From contig NZ_FPJW01000001.1 of assembly GCF_900119735.1 (NCBI RefSeq), positions 1 through 64,000 of the forward strand: a stretch of DNA of 64,000 nt. The letters run 5' to 3'. Shown in pieces: positions 33,858-43,262 of this stretch. The notes below the pieces were generated by a model. It was not told the origin of the DNA. It searched no databases and saw only the letters and a program-made list of their open reading frames with translations. The position numbers and the translations under genes are program-made. Source of the stretch: Marinospirillum alkaliphilum DSM 21637 (GTDB lineage: Bacteria > Pseudomonadota > Gammaproteobacteria > Pseudomonadales > Halomonadaceae). Position 1 is the first letter of the stretch. The number at the start of each line of letters is the position of its first letter.

Positions 33858-35531
33858 TTAGTTGTCAAGCGTAATGGGTTGCCAGGTGTGCCAGCAGTCA
33901 CCAGGGCCGGGGTTGTCCGGGTGGGTGTGACCACCCAGGTGGTGCAGCACGCCCCACACGGCATTTAAAGCCGTTTGCACTGCTCCTTCGGCCCAGGCTG
34001 GTGTCCAACTGATGTCGTCACCGGCCAGGAACAGCCCGCGTTGCCCTGCGGGCAATTGATCCTGCATGAAGTGGCTGTACATCCGCTGGTTGTAGCGGTA
34101 ATGCCCCGGCAGCGCACCCTTGAAGGCACCCAGGAAGTTGGGATCACTTTCCCAACTGACGGTGATGGGATTGCCACGGATGTGGCTGGCCAGATCCACA
34201 TCTGGATAGATTTTTTTCAATGCCGCCAGTGCCAGTTCAACACGTTTTTCTGCATCCAGTGGCAGCACTTTCAAGGCATCCGACATCCAGGCATAACTCA
34301 GGCAGATCACGCCCGGCCGATTGTCACCCTGATCAAACAGGTAGGTGCCCCGGGTCAGGCGGTCGGTCAGGGTCATCGACATGCAGTCTTCCCCGGTTTG
34401 CGGGTTTTTGTCTTTCCAGAAGGGGCGGTCTGTCATCACAAAGGTTTTGGCTGATTGCATGTAACGGGTGCGATCCAGCGCCATCCACAAGGGTTGGCTG
34501 AACAGGTTTTCTTCAGTGTCGATGGCTGTGGTCAGCAACCAGCTCTGGCAGGTGGTGATGACGGCAGCAAAACTTTCCTGATGGCCGCGGCTATCCGTCA
34601 GGGTCAGTTGCCCCTGGTCATTCCGGTGGATGCGTCGAACCGCCGGTCGGGGTGCACCCTGATTCAGCTGTTGCAGGCTGGTGCCGGGAGGCCAGTGAAC
34701 GGCTTGTTGTAGCGGCTGCTGCCACAGGCCTTGTGGTAACTGTTCGGCACCCCCGATGATCAGGTGCTGATCTTCATCACAGCGGGTGACATTCACCCGC
34801 AGGATTTCCAGCATCGAATTGGGAAAGTCGGAGTCCCAGCCACCAGTACCAAAGCCCACCTGACCAAAAACTTCCCGATGTCGAAAGCTCAGTTGCTGAA
34901 AGGCGCGGGATGAAGCAATGAAGTCATAAAAGGTGCGTTCATCCCAGTCTTTCACCAGTGGATTCCAGATGGCCTTCACGGCGGCGGCATCGCGTTGCTG
35001 GATGGCTTCCTGCAGGGCACTGAAACTGGCCTGTTCTTCCAGTGCCTGATCATAGGCTGCCGCCACCTGCTGAAACAGGGGTGGCAGATCACTGAGTCGG
35101 CGGGCATAAAAGCGCTCGCCTTCCAGTTCGATCACAGTGGAGCCAGCGGCTTCAGTCAGTGGGTTAGGAAAGGGAGCGGTGTGCAGTCCGGTTTGTTCCA
35201 CATAGTGGTAAAAGCCGCGAGAAGAGCGGGGAAAACGCATGCCACCCAGCTCGGCAATCACCCCGTCACTGCCGTCAAACACGGCTGAGCGTAAACGACC
35301 ACCGAGACGTCCGGCTTCATACACCACCGGGTGCAGGCCCATTTTCATCAGCTCGTGACCACACACCAACCCGGCCAGTCCGGCACCAATGATGGCGACA
35401 CGGGTGCCGTGTTGTGTGGGTGGCAACTGGCCGAGCCCGGCCGGGTGTTGCAACCAGTCATCATAAGCAAAGGTGAAATCCGGTCCGAACAGGGCAAAGG
35501 GTTTCTGGTGGGGCGAGCGGGTGTCACTCAT
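33858..35531 (-). CDS. Flavin amino-acid monooxygenase/oxidase, tryptophan- or phenylalanine-2-monooxygenase type
   Basis: 557-aa amine-oxidase-fold flavoprotein. The FAD-binding motif is VAIIGAGLAGLVCGHELMKMG (residues ~45-65; GxGxxG) with YEAGRLGGR, and the C-terminal FAD loop is LFLAGDDISWTPAWAEGAVQ. Size and structure resemble bacterial tryptophan 2-monooxygenase (IaaM) and phenylalanine oxidase, which turn the amino acid into the arylacetamide. Its 5' end overlaps a nitrilase-fold amidase gene by 8 bp, the classical partner. Which amino acid is used cannot be read from the sequence. Confidence 0.75.
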   Translation of the reverse strand: MSDTRSPHQKPFALFGPDFTFAYDDWLQHPAGLGQLPPTQHGTRVAIIGAGLAGLVCGHELMKMGLHPVVYEAGRLGGRLRSAVFDGSDGVIAELGGMRFPRSSRGFYHYVEQTGLHTAPFPNPLTEAAGSTVIELEGERFYARRLSDLPPLFQQVAAAYDQALEEQASFSALQEAIQQRDAAAVKAIWNPLVKDWDERTFYDFIASSRAFQQLSFRHREVFGQVGFGTGGWDSDFPNSMLEILRVNVTRCDEDQHLIIGGAEQLPQGLWQQPLQQAVHWPPGTSLQQLNQGAPRPAVRRIHRNDQGQLTLTDSRGHQESFAAVITTCQSWLLTTAIDTEENLFSQPLWMALDRTRYMQSAKTFVMTDRPFWKDKNPQTGEDCMSMTLTDRLTRGTYLFDQGDNRPGVICLSYAWMSDALKVLPLDAEKRVELALAALKKIYPDVDLASHIRGNPITVSWESDPNFLGAFKGALPGHYRYNQRMYSHFMQDQLPAGQRGLFLAGDDISWTPAWAEGAVQTALNAVWGVLHHLGGHTHPDNPGPGDCWHTWQPITLDN

Positions 35532-36309
35532 ACAGGCCGGGCCTCCGGTCTTTCAGGTAGGTCAGTTGCTGGCGTACATGCAGCAACTGGCGGTGTGGCA
35601 GATCCACCAGTAACAGCCGTGGGTCATCATCCGCACGGGCCAGGTCTTCACCCAGAGGATCGCAGATGCAGGAGTGGCCACAGTAGTGGAGCTCGGCTTC
35701 CTGCCCGCAAAAATTGGCATAGGCCACAAACAGGGTGTTTTCTTCCGCACGGGCGGGCACCAGGCGTTGAGCCACGCTGGTGTAAGGGTGCATATTGGCG
35801 GTGGGCACCAGCAGCAGTTCAGTACCCTTCAAGGTCAGGCTACGAACCACTTCTGGAAATTCCACGTCATAACAGATCGCCAGGTTGATCAGCCAGCCCT
35901 GCCATTCCACTGGTTTCATCAGCCGTTCACCGGGTGTGAAGCGGCGACGATCCAGCTCGCCAAACAGGTGGGTTTTGCGGTAGTTCAGCAGCGGCTCGCC
36001 TTCATTGGAAATCAGCAGCGCGGCATTATAAGGCAGTGGGCCTGTGGCTACTTCCGGGTAACCGACGACCAGTGCCAGATCATATTGGCGTGCCAGTTCG
36101 CTGGCGCGGCTGGTCAGTGGGCCCAGCAGGGGTATTTCTGCCAGTTGTATCAGCTCGGTGGTTCTGGTGGCATAACCGGTCAGACTCATTTCCGGGGTGA
36201 GTAGCAGATCGGCGTCGGCCTTGGCCGCTTCGGCACAGAGCCATTCCAGTTGATGCATTGCCGCTTCGGGCGTGTCGGGGGGCAGGGTTTGAGCCAGAGC
36301 CAAGCGCAT
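35524..36309 (-). CDS. Carbon-nitrogen hydrolase (nitrilase-superfamily amidase)
   Basis: 261-aa nitrilase-superfamily enzyme. The catalytic triad is visible: Glu in LTPEMSLTGY, Lys in YRKTHLFG and Cys in ICYDVEFPE. The length agrees with aliphatic/arylacetamide amidases of this fold (for example the RamA type). It is translationally joined to the flavin monooxygenase gene, so it most likely hydrolyses the amide made by that enzyme (phenylacetamide or indole-3-acetamide) to the acid and ammonia. The usual IaaH is of a different amidase family, so this would be an analogue. Confidence 0.78.
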   Translation of the reverse strand: MRLALAQTLPPDTPEAAMHQLEWLCAEAAKADADLLLTPEMSLTGYATRTTELIQLAEIPLLGPLTSRASELARQYDLALVVGYPEVATGPLPYNAALLISNEGEPLLNYRKTHLFGELDRRRFTPGERLMKPVEWQGWLINLAICYDVEFPEVVRSLTLKGTELLLVPTANMHPYTSVAQRLVPARAEENTLFVAYANFCGQEAELHYCGHSCICDPLGEDLARADDDPRLLLVDLPHRQLLHVRQQLTYLKDRRPGLYE

Positions 36310-36395
36310 AGCGTACCTCCGCAGACTTTAATCTAAGCCTAGTCGGGAAGCTGGTGAGTGCAAGCTGTTGCTGCAGGGCTGGGGTCGTTGTTCGA

Positions 36396-37130
36396 TCAGT
36401 AGTTGAAGGGCAGCAAGCGCAAGCCGGTTTCATCCAGCTCCAGTTTCCAGGCACCGCTATCCGTCCAGTCACCCAGCACATAACGTTTGCCGGGCAGGGT
36501 TTGTTGCTGGATTTGCAAGGTCAGATCATGCACGGCCGGTCGATGAGTGTGACCGTGAATCAGGGTGGTGACCTGATGTTCCTGCATGCGACGAATCACT
36601 TCGTCTTCGGTGACATCCACAATGCCTGCTTCTTTTTTACTGCTGAGAGACTTGCTGATCTGCTGGGTTTTGGCAGCCAGTTTGCGGCGCTGGCTCAGGG
36701 GCAGGTTGCGCAGGATAAAGTTGATGATGGGGTTGCGCAGCACCCGGCGCATCTTCTGGTACTGTTCATCCCGGGTGCACAAAAGATCACCATGCATCAG
36801 CAGGATGGGTTCACCATAAGGGCGAATCACACAGGGATCCGGCAGGAGTTCGCAACCGGCCAGTCTGCAGAATCGATGGCGCAGCAGAAAGTCCCGGTTG
36901 CCATGCATCAGGTAAATCCGTGTGCCGGTTTCACTGAGTTTTTTCAGCGCGGCGGCCATTTCCTGATGGTAAGGCGTCATGGCGTCATCACCAATCCAGA
37001 TATCAAAGATATCCCCCAGCAGATAAAGCACTTCCGCACGTGGCGCCTGCTCGGCCAGAAAATGCAAAAACGCCCGGCTGAGAGCCGGGCGGTCTTCGTG
37101 CAGGTGCAGATCGGAGATAAACAGCTGCAT
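36396..37130 (-). CDS. lpxH: UDP-2,3-diacylglucosamine diphosphatase LpxH
   Basis: 244-aa metallophosphoesterase that makes lipid X in lipid A synthesis at the inner membrane face. The metal-binding blocks are ISDLHLHEDRP, LLGDIFDIWIGDD, HGNRDFLL, LMHGDLLC and IHGHTHRP. The length is typical (240 aa). It lies 7 bp after ppiB in the same direction, as in many gammaproteobacteria. Confidence 0.95.
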   Translation of the reverse strand: MQLFISDLHLHEDRPALSRAFLHFLAEQAPRAEVLYLLGDIFDIWIGDDAMTPYHQEMAAALKKLSETGTRIYLMHGNRDFLLRHRFCRLAGCELLPDPCVIRPYGEPILLMHGDLLCTRDEQYQKMRRVLRNPIINFILRNLPLSQRRKLAAKTQQISKSLSSKKEAGIVDVTEDEVIRRMQEHQVTTLIHGHTHRPAVHDLTLQIQQQTLPGKRYVLGDWTDSGAWKLELDETGLRLLPFNY

Positions 37131-37137
37131 CAGATGA

Positions 37138-37650
37138 TCACTGCACCACTTCAGCTTTTTCGATCACCACGTTTTCACGTGGTACATCCTGATGGCCCAT
37201 CTTGTTGCCCGTGGCAACGGCCTTGATCTGCTCAACCACATCCATGCCTTCGGTGACCTGACCGAATACTGCATAACCCCAGCCCTGCATGTTCTTGCCG
37301 CTGTGGTTCAGGAAGTCATTGTCTTTTACATTGATGAAAAACTGGGCGCTGGCAGAATGCGGATCCATGGTGCGTGCCATGGCAATGCTGCCGGCGACGT
37401 TTTTCAGGCCGTTGTCGGCTTCGTTTTCAATCGGCTTCTGGGTCGGCTTCTGGTTGAAGTCAGCATCAAAACCGCCGCCCTGAATCATGAAGTTGTTGAT
37501 GACGCGGTGGAAAATGGTGCCGTCATAATGACCGCTTTCCACGTAGCTGATGAAGTTGGCCACTGTTTTCGGGGCTTTTTCGGCATTCAGCTCCAGCACG
37601 ATCTCGCCGAAGTTGGTGGTCAGGCGAACCTGAGGATTGGTATCGGACAT
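37138..37650 (-). CDS. ppiB: Peptidyl-prolyl cis-trans isomerase B (cyclophilin)
   Basis: 170-aa cytoplasmic cyclophilin without signal peptide. The conserved regions [37 protein letters not shown] and [18 protein letters not shown] include the catalytic arginine and the binding-pocket residues. It is upstream of lpxH and divergent from glnS, an arrangement (glnS/ppiB/lpxH) found in many gammaproteobacteria. Confidence 0.96.
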   Translation of the reverse strand: MSDTNPQVRLTTNFGEIVLELNAEKAPKTVANFISYVESGHYDGTIFHRVINNFMIQGGGFDADFNQKPTQKPIENEADNGLKNVAGSIAMARTMDPHSASAQFFINVKDNDFLNHSGKNMQGWGYAVFGQVTEGMDVVEQIKAVATGNKMGHQDVPRENVVIEKAEVVQ

Positions 37651-37676
37651 CAGTAAACTCCATCAGTGAGGGTGGT

Positions 37677-37703
37677 GCGTAATAGTTAACCAGAGGTTTC
37701 CTA
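37677..37703. repeat. Partial end of the 45346-45493 repeat element upstream of glnS
   Basis: AATAGTTAACCAGAGGTTTC (37681-37700) matches the terminal AGTAGTTAATCAGAGGTTTC of the 148-bp element with two differences. Only one end is recognisable. It lies between the divergent ppiB and glnS genes, just upstream of a TATAAT (37726-37731) that may be the glnS -10 box. Confidence 0.45.
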
Positions 37704-37775
37704 GTCTCCGGCGCGATCCATCCGCTATAATACTTTCTTTCGATTTTTTCACCAACCCGTCAAGAAGCGAGCGCC

Positions 37776-39461
37776 ATGAGCCAGCCCGAGATTACTGCTG
37801 CCCCCAATTTTATCCGCAACATGATCGTCCAGCAGCGCGAGGCGGGCCAGCAACAGAAGGTTGTCACCCGTTTTCCCCCTGAACCCAATGGGTTTCTGCA
37901 TGTTGGTCATGCCAAAAGCATCTGCCTGAACTTCGGTATTGCTCAGGAGTTTGGTGGTGACTGTCACCTGCGTTTTGATGACACCAACCCGGAAAAGGAA
38001 AACCAGACTTACATCGACGCCATTCAGGAAGATGTGCAGTGGCTGGGTTTCCAGTGGGCGGGCAAGGTGCGTTATGCCTCGGATTATTTTGAACAGCTTT
38101 ACCAGTGGGCGGTGCACCTGATCCGTGAAGGCAAGGCCTATGTCTGTGAGCTGAACGCCGAGCAGATGCGGGAATACCGTGGCACCCTGACCGAACCGGG
38201 CAAAAACAGCCCGTTCCGTGAGCGCAGTGTGGAAGAAAACCTGGCTGAATTTGAAGCCATGCGCGCCGGTACTTACCCGGATGGTGCCAAGGTGCTGCGT
38301 GCCAAAATTGACATGAGCGCACCCAACATCAACCTGCGCGATCCGATCCTGTACCGCATCCGCCATGCCCATCACCATCAGACCGGCAATCAGTGGTGCA
38401 TCTACCCCAGTTATGATTTCACCCACGGCCAGTCGGATGCGATTGAAGGCATCACTCACTCCATTTGTACCCTGGAGTTTGAAGACCACCGGCCGCTCTA
38501 CGAATGGTTCCTGAACAACCTGCCAGTGCCTTGCAAGCCGGTGCAGACCGAGTTTGCCCGCCTGAACCTGAACTACACCGTGACCTCCAAGCGCAAGCTG
38601 AAACTGCTGGTGGATGAAGGCATCGTTGAAGGCTGGGATGACCCGCGCATGCCCACCATCTCCGGCATGCGTCGCCGTGGTTACACTCCGAAATCCCTGC
38701 GTGATTTCTGTGACATGATTGGTGTGACGCGCTCCGGTGGAGTGGTGGACATCAACATGTTGTATTTTGCCCTGCGCAACGATCTGGAACATTCCGCGCG
38801 TCGTGCCATGGTGGTGTTGAACCCGATCAAGGTGGTGATCACCAACTGGGAAGCCGGTCGGGTGGAAAACCTCACCAGCCCCAGCCACCCGGCGCGGGAA
38901 GATCTGGGTGAGCGCACCCTGCCGTTCACGCGGGAACTCTACATCGACCGTGACGACTTCATGGAAGAACCACCGAAGAAGTACTTCCGTCTGGCACCGG
39001 GTCAGGAAGTGCGCCTGCGTAATGCCTGGGTGATCCGTTGTGATGAAGTGATCAAGGATGCCAGCGGTGAAATCATCGAGCTGCGTTGCAGCCATGACCC
39101 GGACACCCTCGGCAAGAATCCGGAAGGTCGCAAGGTCAAGGGTGTGATTCACTGGGTCAGCGCCGAACATGGCATTCCTGCCGAAGTGCGCCTGTATGAC
39201 AACCTGTTCCAGGTGGAAGCACCGGACGCTGACAAGGATGTGGATTTCCTGCAGCACCTGAACCCGGAATCCCTCAGTGTGGTGCAGGCGGTTTGTGAAC
39301 CCAGCCTGGCCAGCGCTGAGCCGGAAGACAAGTTCCAGTTCGAGCGGGTGGGTTACTTCTGTGCCGACCGCCGTGAACACCAGCCTGGCAGCAAGCTGGT
39401 GTTCAACCGCACCGTGGGTCTGAAAGACTCCTGGGCCAAAATTCAGCAAAAGCAGGATTGA
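37776..39461 (+). CDS. glnS: Glutaminyl-tRNA synthetase
   Basis: 561-aa class I synthetase that charges tRNA-Gln in the cytoplasm. The HIGH-type motif is [15 protein letters not shown] (residues ~30-44) and the KMSKS-type motif is [31 protein letters not shown] and the C-terminal anticodon-binding barrels ([17 protein letters not shown]) fit GlnRS. The length is close to E. coli GlnS (554 aa). It lies 1 bp from cysS and is probably cotranscribed with it. Confidence 0.98.
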   Translation: MSQPEITAAPNFIRNMIVQQREAGQQQKVVTRFPPEPNGFLHVGHAKSICLNFGIAQEFGGDCHLRFDDTNPEKENQTYIDAIQEDVQWLGFQWAGKVRYASDYFEQLYQWAVHLIREGKAYVCELNAEQMREYRGTLTEPGKNSPFRERSVEENLAEFEAMRAGTYPDGAKVLRAKIDMSAPNINLRDPILYRIRHAHHHQTGNQWCIYPSYDFTHGQSDAIEGITHSICTLEFEDHRPLYEWFLNNLPVPCKPVQTEFARLNLNYTVTSKRKLKLLVDEGIVEGWDDPRMPTISGMRRRGYTPKSLRDFCDMIGVTRSGGVVDINMLYFALRNDLEHSARRAMVVLNPIKVVITNWEAGRVENLTSPSHPAREDLGERTLPFTRELYIDRDDFMEEPPKKYFRLAPGQEVRLRNAWVIRCDEVIKDASGEIIELRCSHDPDTLGKNPEGRKVKGVIHWVSAEHGIPAEVRLYDNLFQVEAPDADKDVDFLQHLNPESLSVVQAVCEPSLASAEPEDKFQFERVGYFCADRREHQPGSKLVFNRTVGLKDSWAKIQQKQD

Positions 39462-39462
39462 G

Positions 39463-40878
39463 ATGAGCCAGCTACCCGAGATTCACCTCTACAACACCCT
39501 GACCCGTCAGAAGGAAGTGCTGAAACCGATTCAGCCCGGCACCGTGAAAATGTACGTCTGTGGTGTCACGGTTTATGACCTCTGCCACATCGGCCATGCC
39601 CGTGTGATGGTGGTGTTTGACATGATCACCCGTTACCTGCGTGAGCGGGGATATGACGTGGTGTATGTGCGCAATATCACCGATATTGATGACAAGATCA
39701 TCCGGCGTGCAGAAGAAAACGGCGAAAGCATGGTGCAACTGACCGAGCGCATGATTGCTGCCATGCATGAAGATGAAGCTCGCCTGGGGGTGTTGCGCCC
39801 GGATATCGAACCCCGTGCCACCGCGCACATTGAAGACATCATTGCACTGGTGCAGAAGCTGGAGAAAAAAGGTTATGCCTATGCCGCCGACAATGGTGAT
39901 GTGTATTACCGGGTGCGCAAGTTTGAAAACTACGGTCAACTGACCAATCGCAAGCTGGACGAACTTCAGGCTGGTGCCCGTGTGGATGTTGAAGATGCCA
40001 AGGAAGACCCGCTGGACTTTGTGTTGTGGAAAGCCGCCAAACCCGGTGAACCCAGTTGGACTTCGCCCTGGGGTGATGGACGCCCCGGCTGGCATATTGA
40101 ATGTTCGGCCATGTCTACCTGTTGTCTGGGCAACACCTTTGACATTCACGGTGGTGGGCCGGACCTGCCCTTTCCACACCATGAAAATGAAATTGCCCAG
40201 AGTGAAGCCGCCACCGGCCAGAAGTACGTCAACGCCTGGATGTATGCCGGTGCTGTGCGGGTGGATCAGGAAAAAATGTCCAAATCCCTCGGTAACTTCT
40301 TCACCATCCGTGATGTGCTGGAAACACACGACCCGGAAGTGATCCGTTACTTGCTGCTGGGCAGCCACTACCGCTCGTCCATCAACTACGCAGAAAGCGC
40401 CTTGCACGATGCACGCAAATCGCTGGAGCGTTTTTACACTGCCCTGCAGGGTGTGACACCGGTGGAAGATGCCGCTGCTGTGCAGCAGGCCGGTCACTGG
40501 CGGGAAGACTTCCATCGCGTGATGGATGATGACTTCAACACCCCCGAAGCCCTGGCTGTGCTGTTTGATCTGACCCGTGCCCTGAATCGTGCGCGGGAAG
40601 CGGGTGATCAGCCTCTGGCTGCAGCGCTGGCGTTTGAACTGAAAGCCCTGGGTGACATCCTGGGACTGCTGCAGCAGGATGCCGAACACTTCCTGAAAGG
40701 AGGCGATACCGCCAAGGGCAGTATCAACCCCGACGTGATCGAAACCCTGATTGAAAAACGCCTGCTGGCCAAACAGGAACGCAACTTCGCCGAAGCCGAC
40801 CGCATCCGCCAGGAACTGGAAGCACAAGGCATTCTGTTGAAAGACACCAAGGACGGCACCAGCTGGACCAGAGCCTGA
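39463..40878 (+). CDS. cysS: Cysteinyl-tRNA synthetase
   Basis: 471-aa class I synthetase. It has the zinc ligands and HIGH motif in [21 protein letters not shown], the zinc-binding WHIECSAMS and [21 protein letters not shown], and KMSKSLGNF. Length and order match E. coli CysS (461 aa). glnS-cysS in tandem is common in gammaproteobacteria. A terminator follows. Confidence 0.98.
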   Translation: MSQLPEIHLYNTLTRQKEVLKPIQPGTVKMYVCGVTVYDLCHIGHARVMVVFDMITRYLRERGYDVVYVRNITDIDDKIIRRAEENGESMVQLTERMIAAMHEDEARLGVLRPDIEPRATAHIEDIIALVQKLEKKGYAYAADNGDVYYRVRKFENYGQLTNRKLDELQAGARVDVEDAKEDPLDFVLWKAAKPGEPSWTSPWGDGRPGWHIECSAMSTCCLGNTFDIHGGGPDLPFPHHENEIAQSEAATGQKYVNAWMYAGAVRVDQEKMSKSLGNFFTIRDVLETHDPEVIRYLLLGSHYRSSINYAESALHDARKSLERFYTALQGVTPVEDAAAVQQAGHWREDFHRVMDDDFNTPEALAVLFDLTRALNRAREAGDQPLAAALAFELKALGDILGLLQQDAEHFLKGGDTAKGSINPDVIETLIEKRLLAKQERNFAEADRIRQELEAQGILLKDTKDGTSWTRA

Positions 40879-40908
40879 TGGTTTTGGGTTTGTGGTGTTG
40901 GAATGAAT

Positions 40909-40934
40909 AAAACCGGCTGAGGCCGGTTTTATTT
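40909..40934. terminator. Bidirectional terminator between cysS and the YhcG-like gene
   Basis: AAAACCGGC-TGAG-GCCGGTTTT followed by ATTTTA. The arms carry A and T tracts, so it may end both cysS and the convergent nuclease gene. Confidence 0.88.
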
Positions 40935-42023
40935 TAAATAGTTTTCTACGTCGACATTTAATGTCTGCCAGGATGGATTGTCAGTTTTGTACTGGGCTTG
41001 TGCTTCCTGGATGCGCAGTACTTTTTCTCGTTCACGCTCCAGTTCTTTTTGAAGCTCTTCCTCGCTGGGGAGTTCGGTAACGTATTTTGAGGCAAAGAGC
41101 TGTTTGCTTTCGTTGAGTACGGAATACCTGGCAACGGTCTGGTTGCGCTCGCTGCACAGAATCAAGCCGATAGTGGGGTTGTCGTCGGGGCGACGTTTCT
41201 GTTCTTCATACATGCGCACGTACATGTCCATTTGTCCCACATCCTGATGGGTGAGTTTGTGCATTTTCAGATCAATCAGCAAAAAACACTTCAGGTGAAA
41301 ATTGTAAAACACCAGGTCGATGAAGTAGTCACCATCATCGGTGCGGATACGTTGCTGGCGCTCAACAAAAGCAAAGCCTTTTCCCAGCTCCAGCAGAAAT
41401 TGTTGCAGGTTGCTGATGATGGCTTGCTCCAGATCACTTTCCTGCCAGGTTTTATCCTGCAGGTTCAGGAAGTCGAGTATGTAGGGATCACGCAGATAGT
41501 CTCTGGGGCTTTCCAGCAGTTCAGTAGCTTTTTTGCGTGCCTCTTGCTCTACCGGTGCTTTTTCTTTGCTGGTCAGCAGGCGCTCGTAATAAAACACACC
41601 AATCTGGCGCTCCAGTGCCCGCACACTCCAGTTTTGTGCTGCTGCTTCATCTGCATACCACTGCCTGGCAGCGGGGTTTTCGATACGCATCAGAGTGCGG
41701 TAATGACTCCAGCTCAAAACACTACACAGCGTGTAGTGTTTTGGAAAGGTAAGGTAGAACTGACGCATATTGCGTAGGTTGCCAACATCAAAGCCTTTGC
41801 CAAACTCACTCTGCAGCTGCTCTGACAAATGCTTGAGCTGTTGCTTGCCATACTCAGCACGCTGCTGCCCCTGCTGCTCCTGCTCAACAATTAATCGCCC
41901 AATTTCCCAGTAAGCCAGCACCATCTGTTGATTGATCGCTTGCCTGACTTGCTGGCGTGCTTGCTGAATGACTTGGGCAATTGCGGTAAACAAATGATTG
42001 GCGGTGGGTTCCTTGTTGGTCAT
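40929..42023 (-). CDS. PDDEXK nuclease domain protein (DUF1016/YhcG family)
   Basis: 364-aa protein. The N-terminal helical DUF1016 part (ARQQVRQAINQQMVLAYWEIGRLIVEQEQ, FGKGFDVGNLRNMRQFY) is followed by a PDDEXK-type nuclease domain with FAFVERQQRI, DDGDYFIDLVFYNFHLKCFLLIDLK as the acidic core and CSERNQTVARYSV. Members occur in defence islands and near restriction-modification genes, although function is poorly known. Here it is alone beside cysS. AGGA 8 nt before ATG 42023 sets the start. The 249 bp between it and the GNAT gene show no gene. Confidence 0.88.
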   Translation of the reverse strand: MTNKEPTANHLFTAIAQVIQQARQQVRQAINQQMVLAYWEIGRLIVEQEQQGQQRAEYGKQQLKHLSEQLQSEFGKGFDVGNLRNMRQFYLTFPKHYTLCSVLSWSHYRTLMRIENPAARQWYADEAAAQNWSVRALERQIGVFYYERLLTSKEKAPVEQEARKKATELLESPRDYLRDPYILDFLNLQDKTWQESDLEQAIISNLQQFLLELGKGFAFVERQQRIRTDDGDYFIDLVFYNFHLKCFLLIDLKMHKLTHQDVGQMDMYVRMYEEQKRRPDDNPTIGLILCSERNQTVARYSVLNESKQLFASKYVTELPSEEELQKELEREREKVLRIQEAQAQYKTDNPSWQTLNVDVENYLK

Positions 42024-42272
42024 GCTGTGCATCCTGCTTGATAAAGCGTTTGAGTCGTGCTTCCTTGAGTAGGCAAAACGTTGGTCTGCTCATAACCGCC
42101 TGGTGGAGCATGCGGAGCAGCAGTCGAAGCACATGGCTCCAGATAACTCACCTGGAATTGCTGGAAGACTGTGATACAACAGTTACCATGTGAGAAAGAA
42201 TAAACATCATGTCCTTTTCGTACAACGCCATCCTCTCGCTTTCTCTGGCTGGCCAACATAAAAGAAAGAATA

Positions 42273-42800
42273 ATGAAGTGTACTTTGCCCTGCATCACTC
42301 CTCGTCTGGTGGTTCGTGAGTTCACTCAGGGGGATCACCCGCAACTGGCTGCCATGCTGGCCGATCCCGAGGTGATGAAACATTCCCTGCGTGGTGTGTG
42401 TGATGCTGCCATGACGCAGACTTTCCTGGATTGGTGCCTGCGTTGTTATACCACCTATGGTTTTGGTCCCTGGGCACTGGAAGCGCGTTCATCCGGTGAA
42501 TTGGTGGGTTTTTGTGGCATCAGTCCGGAGCTGGTGGCTGAACAGCTGGAAACCAATCTGGGGTATCGGCTGGCGCGTGGTTTCTGGGGGCAGGGATTGG
42601 CAACCGAGGCAGTGCAAGCGGTCTTGTCGCTGGCTTTTGAGTCGCTGCAGCTGGATTCAGTGGTGGTGATCATTGAGCCGGATCACCCGGTTTCGCGCCG
42701 TGTGGCGGAAAAGGCTGGTTTCCTTGATCCGCAGCGGATGGTGTTTCACCAGCGCCAGATAGACCTGTATCGCATGAAACGGCAGGATGCAGAATTTTGA
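42273..42800 (+). CDS. GNAT family N-acetyltransferase
   Basis: 175-aa acetyltransferase of the RimJ/RimL-like subgroup. The start (ITPRLVVREFTQGDHPQLAAML) and the acetyl-CoA-binding motif A (NLGYRLARGFWGQGLATEAVQAVLSLAFE) are readable, as is VSRRVAEKAGF. The substrate cannot be inferred. It lies 31 bp upstream of yjbQ in the same direction. Confidence 0.85.
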   Translation: MKCTLPCITPRLVVREFTQGDHPQLAAMLADPEVMKHSLRGVCDAAMTQTFLDWCLRCYTTYGFGPWALEARSSGELVGFCGISPELVAEQLETNLGYRLARGFWGQGLATEAVQAVLSLAFESLQLDSVVVIIEPDHPVSRRVAEKAGFLDPQRMVFHQRQIDLYRMKRQDAEF

Positions 42801-42831
42801 GAAGGCGCTGAATAGGATCTGAGGAGTTCCC

Positions 42832-43254
42832 ATGTGGCATCAGCAGTTGCTGCAGCTTAAACCCCGCAAACGCGGTTTTCATCTGATCACCGATGAGGTG
42901 CTGGCGCATTTGCCTCAGTTGCGTGATCTGCAGGTGGGATTGCTGCATCTGTTCATTCAGCATACCTCGGCAGCGCTGACGGTTAATGAAAATGCTGATC
43001 CTGCCGTCAGGCGGGATTTTGAAGTGTTTTTTAATCGCCTGGTGCCGGAAACCACTGAGGGCTATGAGCATACTTACGAAGGTTCGGATGACTTGCCCGC
43101 CCATTTCAAGAGCAGTCTGCTGGGACCTTCTCTGACCTTGCCGATCAGTCACGGGGCGCTTGCGCTGGGAACCTGGCAGGGCATTTATCTGTGTGAGCAT
43201 CGCAACCATGGCGGTTCGCGCCGTCTGGTGGCAACCCTGCAGGGTGAAGGATAA
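42832..43254 (+). CDS. yjbQ: YjbQ (UPF0047) family protein
   Basis: 140-aa protein of the YjbQ/UPF0047 family. [51 protein letters not shown] and [17 protein letters not shown] are the family blocks, including conserved His and Glu. Members have weak thiamine-phosphate synthase activity in vitro but their real role is uncertain. It ends 8 bp before norR, so the two may be cotranscribed. Confidence 0.92.
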   Translation: MWHQQLLQLKPRKRGFHLITDEVLAHLPQLRDLQVGLLHLFIQHTSAALTVNENADPAVRRDFEVFFNRLVPETTEGYEHTYEGSDDLPAHFKSSLLGPSLTLPISHGALALGTWQGIYLCEHRNHGGSRRLVATLQGEG

Positions 43255-43262
43255 AACTGGCC

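Noticed and set aside
37749-39449. Very long open frame (566 codons) on the minus strand opposite glnS
   Set aside because: It lies fully antisense to an unmistakable glutaminyl-tRNA synthetase, shows no family motif, and mirrors the codon bias of the real gene.
39472-40827. 451-codon minus-strand open frame opposite cysS
   Set aside because: It is antisense to a gene with zinc-site, HIGH and KMSKS motifs, and has no recognisable domain of its own.
40929-42800. Defence island around the YhcG-type nuclease
   Set aside because: The nuclease stands alone between cysS and a GNAT gene; no methylase, restriction subunit or other defence gene is near.
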